Assembly: GCF_001651035.1 (NCBI RefSeq) | Contig: NZ_LXRG01000192.1 | Span: 496,001 to 560,000 of the forward strand | From: Halomonas sp. ALS9 | GTDB taxonomy: Bacteria > Pseudomonadota > Gammaproteobacteria > Pseudomonadales > Halomonadaceae | Length of the DNA stretch: 64,000 nt | Reading direction: 5' to 3' | Part shown: piece after piece, positions 55,216-62,455 of the stretch | How positions within the stretch are numbered: the first letter of the stretch is position 1 | How the letters are laid out: each line of letters opens with the position of its first letter | Notes under the pieces: generated by a model | Databases searched by the model: none | Told to the model about the DNA's origin: nothing | What the model saw: the letters and a program-made list of their open reading frames with translations, nothing else | Position numbers and translations under genes: made by a program

Positions 55216-55959
55216 ATGAAGATACATATACCTTTTTTTAAACAACTTCTGCTTAGTACCGCTATTGCCAGCACTTTATTTCTTGCTGGCTGTGCCAGTA
55301 CAGGGAGCAGTGTACTTAGTGGAAACAACAGTGGCCGCCAAGCCGCAGATCCTCGTTTAACTCAAGGCGATGATGCCGAGTTTTTCAGTAAATCTGGCCT
55401 TCAATCGTGTGCAGCAGGGGCGGCTGTCGGTGTCATGGGCTGCATGCTCAGCGGCACGAGTAATCATGCCCAATGCGCCATTATTGCTGGTATTAGCGCC
55501 TGTGGTGTAGCGATGGGGGCCAACTACTATCTAGATCAGCGTCGCAGCGAATACGCATCTAGTGCAGAACGCCTCGCAGTAATGAGCCAAGATATACAAG
55601 AAGATACCCAAAAGGTAATCGCGCGAACTGAAACTGCTCGTCTTGTCATGGCCGAAGACCGCCAACGTATTGAACGTATTGAACAAGAAATTGCTGAACA
55701 GCGTGTCAATCAAGTATCCGTGCAGCGAGAGTTAGCCGGTATCGACAGTAATATTGGCATACTGCGCCGCGATCTTAGCAATATGCAGAAATCTGTTAGT
55801 GAATATCAGAGTGTTGCCCAGCTAGAGCGCCAAGAAGCCAGCCCTGCTGAAGTACAGAAGGTAGAGCAAGAAATTGAAGTCATGAACCAACAAGTACTCG
55901 CTCTTCAACAAGAAGTAGATGACCTCTACAGCATGCGTTCAGCAATTACTCTTGGCTAA
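55216..55959 (+). CDS. Coiled-coil lipoprotein in the TagQ position
   Basis: A 247-residue lipoprotein precursor: lipobox FLAGC with Cys at residue 26 and Ala at +2, which favours outer-membrane sorting. A glycine-rich hydrophobic segment (CAAGAAVGVMGCMLSG and IAGISACGVAMG, about 65-100) with paired cysteines follows, then a long coiled coil to the C-terminus. Located next to the TagR-like gene where P. aeruginosa has the outer-membrane lipoprotein TagQ. Sequence similarity to TagQ not verified. Confidence 0.75.
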   Translation: MKIHIPFFKQLLLSTAIASTLFLAGCASTGSSVLSGNNSGRQAADPRLTQGDDAEFFSKSGLQSCAAGAAVGVMGCMLSGTSNHAQCAIIAGISACGVAMGANYYLDQRRSEYASSAERLAVMSQDIQEDTQKVIARTETARLVMAEDRQRIERIEQEIAEQRVNQVSVQRELAGIDSNIGILRRDLSNMQKSVSEYQSVAQLERQEASPAEVQKVEQEIEVMNQQVLALQQEVDDLYSMRSAITLG

Positions 55960-55968
55960 GGAGCCCCT

Positions 55969-56466
55969 ATGAAACTTCGACTTATCGTCGCTGCCAGCAG
56001 CCTAGCGATACTCAGCGGTTGTGCAACAACGCCTGAAGCCTGTGACCCAAGCCAGGAGGCCAGCTTACTGGCTAAGCTCTCTTGTGATGCTGGTGGAGGC
56101 TACCGGGCTCGCATTGATGCAGGCGAGGAGCAGGTTTACCAAGACCAAGAAGAGAACGCGCTATTTCGAGATATTCAGCGTCAGATTATGGAACAGCAGC
56201 GCGCCACCCGAAATGAATTGCGGGTTACTAACCAACAACAATACGAACTTGAGCGCACGATGGAACAGCTGGTTGCTCGATTACAGAATCGCACACAGGA
56301 ACAGCTAGGGTTACAGCACCAGTTGAGCGAGGTAGAGCAGCAGGTGCAGGCAGGCTCTTCTTCACAAGAAGCTGACACGGAAACCTTCGCAGAGCGGGAA
56401 GAGCGGCTCAATGCTCTACAAGAACAAGTGAATCGGCTTCAGCAAAGTTTAGGCTATACTCCGTGA
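55969..56466 (+). CDS. Second coiled-coil lipoprotein
   Basis: A 165-residue lipoprotein precursor: lipobox ILSGC with Cys at residue 18 and Ala at +2. Two further cysteines (TPEACDPS, LSCDAGGG) lie just after the lipid anchor, and the rest is a Gln/Glu-rich coiled coil (about 60-160). It starts 9 bp after the previous lipoprotein gene and resembles it in design, perhaps forming a heteromeric stalk from the outer membrane. Confidence 0.75.
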   Translation: MKLRLIVAASSLAILSGCATTPEACDPSQEASLLAKLSCDAGGGYRARIDAGEEQVYQDQEENALFRDIQRQIMEQQRATRNELRVTNQQQYELERTMEQLVARLQNRTQEQLGLQHQLSEVEQQVQAGSSSQEADTETFAEREERLNALQEQVNRLQQSLGYTP

Positions 56467-56502
56467 CGCCAATGCCACTGTCTTATTTCATGGAGGAACG
56501 CT

Positions 56503-57792
56503 ATGCAGCGCGTTCTGCGTGAGGAGAACCTAGCGCTAGCTGAGCCTCTGCAGCCTGAGCGGTTGCAGAAGCTCGTCTATCGCTATTGCCCCCCCAGTAT
56601 TGGCAACTTGTTCGCCCTACCGCGAGTAGGCAGTTTGAATACTTTGGAATGGTGGACGGAGTTATCTGGTCAGCCTCGCCACTTGAACGAGCTATCAGCA
56701 GATGAGCAGGAAGTGCTGAAGCAGCGCCTCAACCAGCGCTTATTAGCGTTAGGCAACCTGATCACTGAACTTGAAAAGCGGGGCGACCCCGCTGCTTCAG
56801 AGTTGCGAGTATTACCCACTCATCCAGATACCAACAACCTCTACTCGATTAATGGTGAGCCGCTTTTAATCCGCTGGGTGCCCGTGTTTTCAACGTCGGC
56901 GCCCTCCAGTGTGATATCTCCAAACGCGACACCTAGACCTCCGCCGACTGCCATGAGGCCACCTTCTTCAGCACCTGCCTCTCCCCGTCGTCGCTGGGTC
57001 ATTCCGCTGCTATTGCCGCTATTAGCAGGACTGGCACTGCTGGGTTTATGGCTGACTTTCGCACACTGGGAGCGCTTTTCTACTCCTTGGCAACGCAGCG
57101 AAGGCAAAACACTACCTTTTGCCTGCCGGAATGACGATGCGCCGCCACCTGAATTCGTCACTATCTTTGATACTTCTGGCTCGATGAATCTTAACATTCA
57201 GACGTCTCCGGAAGATGAGCAGTGGTTATTCAACATGCCAGATTTTTTACGTGAGTTAAGAGCCAACGATCCACGTATGCAACGGCTTATAGCAGGCCCT
57301 TCGCGTCTTACTGTCGCCCAACATGCATTTAGTGATCTTGTTCAAGCCATCGATCCTAGCATCGACATTGGGTTAGTGACCTATCAAGGGTGTGATACAA
57401 CAGTTGTTCAGGGCATTTTCTCTGCAGATCAGCGCCCTCAGCTCATAGAGGGAGTGCACCGGCTTGTCGCCGACGATGGCACACCACTAGCAGCAAGCCT
57501 AATAAGGGCTGCTGATATGGTTGATGGCATAAATCGCGATGCCGTCATCCTAGCCTTTGTCGACGGTGCAGATGGCTGCGATCAAAACCAGTGTGCAATT
57601 GCTCAAGATATAGCTAATCGACAGCCCAGGCTTCGGGTTAACGTCGTAGACATTTCTAATAGCGGACTTTCCAACTGCATTGCCGAACACACCGGTGGAC
57701 GTGTCTTCGGATCTCAAGATGCCGAACTGATTAGCAAAATGCTTATAGATGCTGGAAGAGATGCTCTTAGTGAAGATTACTGTGATGGCTAG
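56503..57792 (+). CDS. Bitopic VWA-domain protein closing the srf operon
   Basis: A 429-residue protein. The cytoplasmic part (1-160) has the motif LYSINGEPLLIRW (113-125), matching YLVNGTPVLTFW of SrfA, so the two share an N-terminal module. A Pro-rich linker precedes a membrane helix (165-187). The periplasmic domain (215-425) is a VWA fold with MIDAS FDTSGSMN (D223, S225, S227) and DDGTPLAASL. Cysteines near the end (GADGCDQNQC) could form disulfides. It could bind a partner across the periplasm in a metal-dependent way. Confidence 0.85.
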   Translation: MQRVLREENLALAEPLQPERLQKLVYRYCPPSIGNLFALPRVGSLNTLEWWTELSGQPRHLNELSADEQEVLKQRLNQRLLALGNLITELEKRGDPAASELRVLPTHPDTNNLYSINGEPLLIRWVPVFSTSAPSSVISPNATPRPPPTAMRPPSSAPASPRRRWVIPLLLPLLAGLALLGLWLTFAHWERFSTPWQRSEGKTLPFACRNDDAPPPEFVTIFDTSGSMNLNIQTSPEDEQWLFNMPDFLRELRANDPRMQRLIAGPSRLTVAQHAFSDLVQAIDPSIDIGLVTYQGCDTTVVQGIFSADQRPQLIEGVHRLVADDGTPLAASLIRAADMVDGINRDAVILAFVDGADGCDQNQCAIAQDIANRQPRLRVNVVDISNSGLSNCIAEHTGGRVFGSQDAELISKMLIDAGRDALSEDYCDG

Positions 57793-58078
57793 CTCTTTAG
57801 CCTGCTGCTCAATAATAGCTTTATAGTAATTCCGGCAGTTGGTCTTAATGCACAAGTGCAGCAACTGAACATTCTGACCAGAAGCTCTGTTTACCCACCT
57901 AGGCTCTAGAAACACGCTATTGGCGTGAGAGTGGAGCGTTATCACAGCAAATTACGCAAAAAAACCGCCGGGAAAATCGAGAAAATGGCCATTTAGAATC
58001 ATTGCCACGCGGCACTTCAGGGCTTACAACTACATAGCGAGCTTTAATTAATAATTCAACAACAAGGCGGGTAACGCT
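57793..58078. other. Intergenic region after the srf operon
   Basis: 286 bp with no supported gene and no clear terminator for the srf operon. A reading frame ending in a Lys/Arg-rich stretch (about 57930-57995) resembles the tail of a transposase, but not well enough to name. Confidence 0.35.
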
Positions 58079-58699
58079 ATGTCAATTGAGCTGTGGCTGT
58101 CGTTTGTGCTGGCTTCGTTTTTAGTTATCGCATCCCCCGGCCCCGCCGTTGCCCTGCTGGTAATCACCGGCATCAATCAAGGCCGCAGAGCGGCTCTGGC
58201 GATGCTGCCCGGCTTCTTCTTAGGTGACTTGGTGGCTATGTCGCTTTCGTTTGCAGGCGTGGGCGCCCTTCTGATGGCGTCGGCGGAGCTATTCGCCATC
58301 GTCAAATGGCTCGGGGTTCTTTATCTACTTTATCTTGGCATCAAGATGTGGCGTGAATCCGGCCAATTGAATGACCTGGAAGCCTCTGGAGCGAGCGTCA
58401 AGCAAGGCACCGCAAAGGCATTTTGGGTGACACTCCTGAACCCCAAAAGCATTTTATTCTTTATGGCCTTCATGCCGCAGTTTATCAACCAGTCCCAGCC
58501 CTTGGCGCCCCAACTGGCAATTCTGTTTACCACCTTTCTTGTGATGGGTGTCATCTCCGATCTCGGCTATACATTGCTATCAACAACCAGCCGACAACTG
58601 ATGACCGCCAAGTTTCGCCGCCTGCTACATCGTTGTGGTGCTGGCAGCTTGATTGGCGCTGGGGTATTGATGACCGTGATGCGCCGCCCAGCAGGGTAG
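58079..58699 (+). CDS. LysE/RhtB-family amino acid exporter
   Basis: A 206-residue inner-membrane exporter of amino acids (homoserine/threonine/lysine type). Five to six hydrophobic helices and the family motif IASPGPAVALLVITGINQGRR near the N-terminus. AAGGCGG ribosome site upstream. Monocistronic and convergent with the NhaC-family gene. Confidence 0.92.
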   Translation: MSIELWLSFVLASFLVIASPGPAVALLVITGINQGRRAALAMLPGFFLGDLVAMSLSFAGVGALLMASAELFAIVKWLGVLYLLYLGIKMWRESGQLNDLEASGASVKQGTAKAFWVTLLNPKSILFFMAFMPQFINQSQPLAPQLAILFTTFLVMGVISDLGYTLLSTTSRQLMTAKFRRLLHRCGAGSLIGAGVLMTVMRRPAG

Positions 58700-58717
58700 T
58701 ATCAGCTTGGTATTTAG

Positions 58718-58754
58718 GCCCTGCGATAACGCGGCATCCACCACATCGCAGGGC
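58718..58754. terminator. Hairpin between convergent LysE and NhaC-family genes
   Basis: A 9-bp perfect stem (58718-58726 with 58746-58754) and a 19-nt loop between two convergent stops. No marked T run; probable bidirectional transcription barrier. Confidence 0.5.
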
Positions 58755-58762
58755 GAACAGTG

Positions 58763-60175
58763 TTACAGCGTGAGGCCAAGCAACAGATACATAGCCAGGG
58801 AAAGCAAGGCGACGGCTAGCGCAAAGGGGATTTGCGTTTTGATATGATCGATATGGTCAGAGGCGGCCCCCGTAGAAGCAAGCACAGAGGTATCCGACAG
58901 GGGCGAGCAGTGATCTCCAAAGACACCGCCTCCCGCCACAGCAGCCACTGTGGCATACACCAGCGGTGTAATCATATCGCCGCTAAAGTTGAAAGCGAGC
59001 GGCACAGCCAGCGGCATCATGATAGCGAAGGTGCCCCAAGAGGTACCGGTTGAAAAGGCGATAACGGCGGCAATCAGGAACGTCATGGCCGGAAGCAAAG
59101 CCGGTGTTAGCCAGCCTGCGGTGGCTTCAACGATATAGTTAGCCGTACCCATGTCTTTGGAAAGTTGATTTAACGAATAGGCTAACGCCAGAATGATAAT
59201 GGCGGGCATTACTCCCTTCATCCCCGCCATCGAGGTTTTCATAATGTCGCTAAAGGGAATGCCCTGAAGGCGCATAACGATACCGAGAAACACGGAAGCC
59301 GCCAGAAATGCCTCCATGGTCTTGGCCGAGTCCATGACGATAAAGGTGCCTACGGCAACGCCGATCACTACCAGTACCGGAGCGAAAAAATTCCAAAATA
59401 GGCTGGTACGTGCTCCTTCATAAGGCGGAATTTCCGTCAGCTCCTCCCCCACCAGCGGTTCTGCCCCATCACGCAGTACTTTGCCCTCTTCCTGAGCCCG
59501 ACGCTCGGCTTCGCGCATCGGCCCAAAAAGCGGAATAACGCCTACGATCACCAGCCCGACGACCAACACTGATAGCCACGCATAGAGATTGAAAGGTATG
59601 GCATGCAGAAATACCCCCATTGCCTGCGCAGCATTTTCGATGGGCCCCATGCCGATCAACAAACCCGAGATAAACACTGCCCAGCCCGTGATGGGCACCA
59701 TGACACTCACCGGAGCCGAGGTGGAGTCGGCAATGTACGCCAGCTTTTCCCGCGAGACCCGGTACCGATCCGTCAGGCCACGCATCGTACTACCGACAAA
59801 CAGAGGGCTGAAGTAGTCGCTGAAAAAAACGAACATACCCATCACCCAGGCAACCAACTGAACCCGCACCCGCGATAAAGCACGACGTTCCACCCAGGCG
59901 GTAAAGTTCTGAATCGCCCCTGTACGTTGGAAAAAAGCGATTACCGTGCCAATGAATAACTCCAAAAGCAGTATCCAGGAGAAGCTAGTGGTGCCCAGGG
60001 TTTCCTTTAACAGCGTAGGAAACCCCATCAGCCCATTGCCCAAGGTAATCACCCCAACGAAACAGGCAACAGCCAGCGAGAAAACCGTATTGCGGGTGAC
60101 AAATGCCAGCACGATGGCCAATGCCGCCGGCATGATGGACAGCAGCCCAATATGATCTTGAGGATCCATTGTCAT
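58763..60175 (-). CDS. NhaC-family sodium-coupled antiporter
   Basis: A 470-residue membrane protein with about eleven to twelve helices and the NhaC-family signatures FFSDYFSPLFVGSTMRGLTDR, STGTSWGTFAIMMPLA and FGDHCSPLSDT. Members exchange Na+ for H+ or amino/organic acids. It ends the IclR-flavoprotein operon, so uptake or exchange of the amine substrate of the neighbouring oxidase is plausible. Confidence 0.88.
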   Translation of the reverse strand: MTMDPQDHIGLLSIMPAALAIVLAFVTRNTVFSLAVACFVGVITLGNGLMGFPTLLKETLGTTSFSWILLLELFIGTVIAFFQRTGAIQNFTAWVERRALSRVRVQLVAWVMGMFVFFSDYFSPLFVGSTMRGLTDRYRVSREKLAYIADSTSAPVSVMVPITGWAVFISGLLIGMGPIENAAQAMGVFLHAIPFNLYAWLSVLVVGLVIVGVIPLFGPMREAERRAQEEGKVLRDGAEPLVGEELTEIPPYEGARTSLFWNFFAPVLVVIGVAVGTFIVMDSAKTMEAFLAASVFLGIVMRLQGIPFSDIMKTSMAGMKGVMPAIIILALAYSLNQLSKDMGTANYIVEATAGWLTPALLPAMTFLIAAVIAFSTGTSWGTFAIMMPLAVPLAFNFSGDMITPLVYATVAAVAGGGVFGDHCSPLSDTSVLASTGAASDHIDHIKTQIPFALAVALLSLAMYLLLGLTL

Positions 60176-60201
60176 CTCTCTTTTTATAGTGGTAGGTGGG
60201 G

Positions 60202-61491
60202 TCAGGTTTCGTTTTTTGCCTTACGGCGCTCCATTTCACTGGTCAGGTAGAAACCCAACCGACGCACGGGGTCGGGCGGCATCCAGCTCGCCTGGCCGAA
60301 TAGCGAGGCAATATCCTCAACCGGCTGGCCGAGCGCATGGCGCGCCAAGGCATCGCCCAGGTAGGTACCTTTGACGATACCGCCGCCATTGCACCCCGCC
60401 GAAACATACAGCCCGGGCTGGATTTCACCCCAAAGCGGAGCTCCGTTATAGGTCAGCCCGGTGGTACCTCCCCAGACCTTTTCAAAGTGCACGGGGGTGA
60501 GTTCGGGATAGCGGGCCTCTAGGCTTGCTTTCAGTCCGGCCTCGATACGGGCGTTATCGGCTTCGCGTTCATAGCTGTAACGCGAGCGGATCATCAAACG
60601 GCCGTCAGCGGTGGTACGCAACGTACAGCCTAGGCGGTGTGCGGGTAGCAACCCCCAGGTCGTCGCGGCGATGCGTTGGCGCTCTGGTTCCGGCAAAGGC
60701 TCGGTAATGGCGGCATAGGTATAAATAGCGGTGAGCCGCGAAGGATCTGCACCCAAGGATCTAGAAAAAGCGTTATTGGCCAAAATCACCTGCCCAGCCG
60801 CCACGCTGCCTTCGGGTGTAGTAACGCGCCATTTCTTGCCATCAGGTACTATTTGAGTCGCTGGCGAGCGCTCATGCAGCTCGATACCGGCTTCCAATGA
60901 ATCCGCTAAACCCACAATCAATGCGGCGGGCTGGACGAGATAGCAGTCCGGCGAATAAATCCCCTGGGTGTAGTAGTGCGTACCGATTCGCTCAGCGAGT
61001 TGGCTACCGTTCAAAGTTTGGTAGGAAAGCCCAGCAGCCTTCAGAAACGCTTCATACTGGTTCAAGGCACGCTGGCCTATAGCGCTACGGGCAGCGCGAT
61101 AGGTGCCACTACGCTCGAGCTGGCAGTCAATACCCAAACGTTCGACACGCGCGCGCAGTAACGCCATGGTTTGTCGGCTTAACGCGTTCAGCTTCTCCAT
61201 GCGCTCAAGCTCTTCGGGGCGAGCATCGTTGGCTAAGGCAATTTCCAGCATAAAGCCGGAGTTACGTCCTGGACTCCCCTCGCCTACCCGGTCAGCTTCG
61301 AGGATTTTGATGCGATCTTCAGGGCGCGCCTGCTGCCAGGCAGAGGCTGCCGCAAAACCGGTATAACCGGCTCCGATGATGACGACATCTGCCTCAGAGT
61401 GACCGCGTAGAGCGGGGCGCGGCTGGCGCTCGGCTAGCCAAGCGTTCCAGCCGCAAGGGCGCTGATGGGATGGGTGCGTAGTGTGTGGCAT
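60202..61491 (-). CDS. FAD-dependent amine/amino-acid oxidoreductase (DAO family)
   Basis: A 429-residue flavoprotein of the D-amino-acid oxidase / PuuB-OrdL type. The FAD loop VVIIGAGYTGFAAASAW (residues about 36-52) is followed by the GRNSGFMLEIAL motif and the C-terminal GLYVSAGCNGGGIVKGTYLG flavin-binding block. It lies 26 bp upstream of the NhaC-family gene and 6 bp downstream of the IclR gene. Likely oxidises a secondary amine or amino acid; substrate not identified. Confidence 0.9.
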   Translation of the reverse strand: MPHTTHPSHQRPCGWNAWLAERQPRPALRGHSEADVVIIGAGYTGFAAASAWQQARPEDRIKILEADRVGEGSPGRNSGFMLEIALANDARPEELERMEKLNALSRQTMALLRARVERLGIDCQLERSGTYRAARSAIGQRALNQYEAFLKAAGLSYQTLNGSQLAERIGTHYYTQGIYSPDCYLVQPAALIVGLADSLEAGIELHERSPATQIVPDGKKWRVTTPEGSVAAGQVILANNAFSRSLGADPSRLTAIYTYAAITEPLPEPERQRIAATTWGLLPAHRLGCTLRTTADGRLMIRSRYSYEREADNARIEAGLKASLEARYPELTPVHFEKVWGGTTGLTYNGAPLWGEIQPGLYVSAGCNGGGIVKGTYLGDALARHALGQPVEDIASLFGQASWMPPDPVRRLGFYLTSEMERRKAKNET

Positions 61492-61497
61492 AGCGCG

Positions 61498-62295
61498 TTA
61501 ATCCAGATACAGCAGGCCATGGGCCTGATTGACCATGGCGGCAACCTCTTCCTGCATGCCTTGGAGCACTTCCCGCTTGTGATCTTCCGTCATACGCGAT
61601 TTGAGCATCGAACAGCTCATGGCGCCCAAGGGGTGGCCGCTATGGTCAAGAATAGGAATGGCCAGGCCGCTATATTCCGGGAGCAGAGAGCCCTCTACGC
61701 CCCGGGCGTAACCATGTTTAAGTTGGTGGGCAATTTCGGCGTCGATGTCAGCGATGGCAATCGCGTATTCGTCTATCAGCCGTTCCGCGTTATGGCTGAG
61801 TATTTCATTTCTCTCATCCGCGCCGAGATACGCGAGCAAGGCAATCGATGCTTGGCCGACGCCTAGCGGCAAACGGCCACCCGTCGCCCTAACGAAACTG
61901 CCCACGGGATAAGCGCCGTTCTGTACTTCCAAGCAGACAGCATTGACGCCATCACGAGCGAACAAATAAAAACTGTCTCCCCAGCGCTGCGCCAGCGCCA
62001 GCAACCTGGGCCGTGCCAAATCGCGCAACCCCGCGCCATTGCCCGCCTGAGCACCAAGCACTAGCAACTCATAACCCAGTAGGTAACGCCCGCGAATGGG
62101 AGAAGGTCGCAAGAATCCTTGCTGCTTGAGACCTTTTAACAACCGATAGAGCGTAGGACGACTGAAACTCAACGCATTCAAGTAATCGTCTATACTCGCA
62201 CCGCGGTGACCGCCACGTGCAGTAACCTGCAATATTTGCATGGCATGAACGAGCGTCGTAGGGCCTGATGTGGTGCTGTTTTCATTTGCCGACAT
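61498..62295 (-). CDS. IclR-family transcriptional regulator
   Basis: A 265-residue regulator with a winged helix (about residues 15-70, IDDYLNALSFSRPTLYRLLKGL) and the IclR effector domain (80-255; SEYSGLAIPILDHSGHPLGAMS on the coding side). The start used is MSANENS, as the 14 upstream codons look like leader. It is first in the operon with the FAD oxidase and NhaC-family genes, which it probably controls. Divergent from the helicase gene. Confidence 0.9.
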   Translation of the reverse strand: MSANENSTTSGPTTLVHAMQILQVTARGGHRGASIDDYLNALSFSRPTLYRLLKGLKQQGFLRPSPIRGRYLLGYELLVLGAQAGNGAGLRDLARPRLLALAQRWGDSFYLFARDGVNAVCLEVQNGAYPVGSFVRATGGRLPLGVGQASIALLAYLGADERNEILSHNAERLIDEYAIAIADIDAEIAHQLKHGYARGVEGSLLPEYSGLAIPILDHSGHPLGAMSCSMLKSRMTEDHKREVLQGMQEEVAAMVNQAHGLLYLD

Positions 62296-62455
62296 TATGT
62301 TTATCGTTATTTGTTTATATGAGCTAAAACATAGCAAGACAAATTCACGAGTTCATCTCACTAAATGAGACATAGCCGTTTTCAGACGATAAAACGGGCG
62401 TGAGCAGTGAGTACTTAGGGGGTTTCCCCAATAACAGGACAAGGAGTGTGTATCG

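Noticed and set aside
35344..57792. A type VI secretion cluster
   Set aside because: PAAR, toxin and Tag-like genes are present, but there are no tssA-M, hcp, vgrG, clpV or fha genes in the window.
41467..57792. A prophage or integrative element carrying the srf operon
   Set aside because: No integrase, tRNA attachment site or phage structural gene is seen, and the base composition resembles the flanks.
57550..57945. 131-codon minus-strand frame overlapping the last srf gene
   Set aside because: More than half lies antisense to the VWA domain, and no ribosome site or family supports it.
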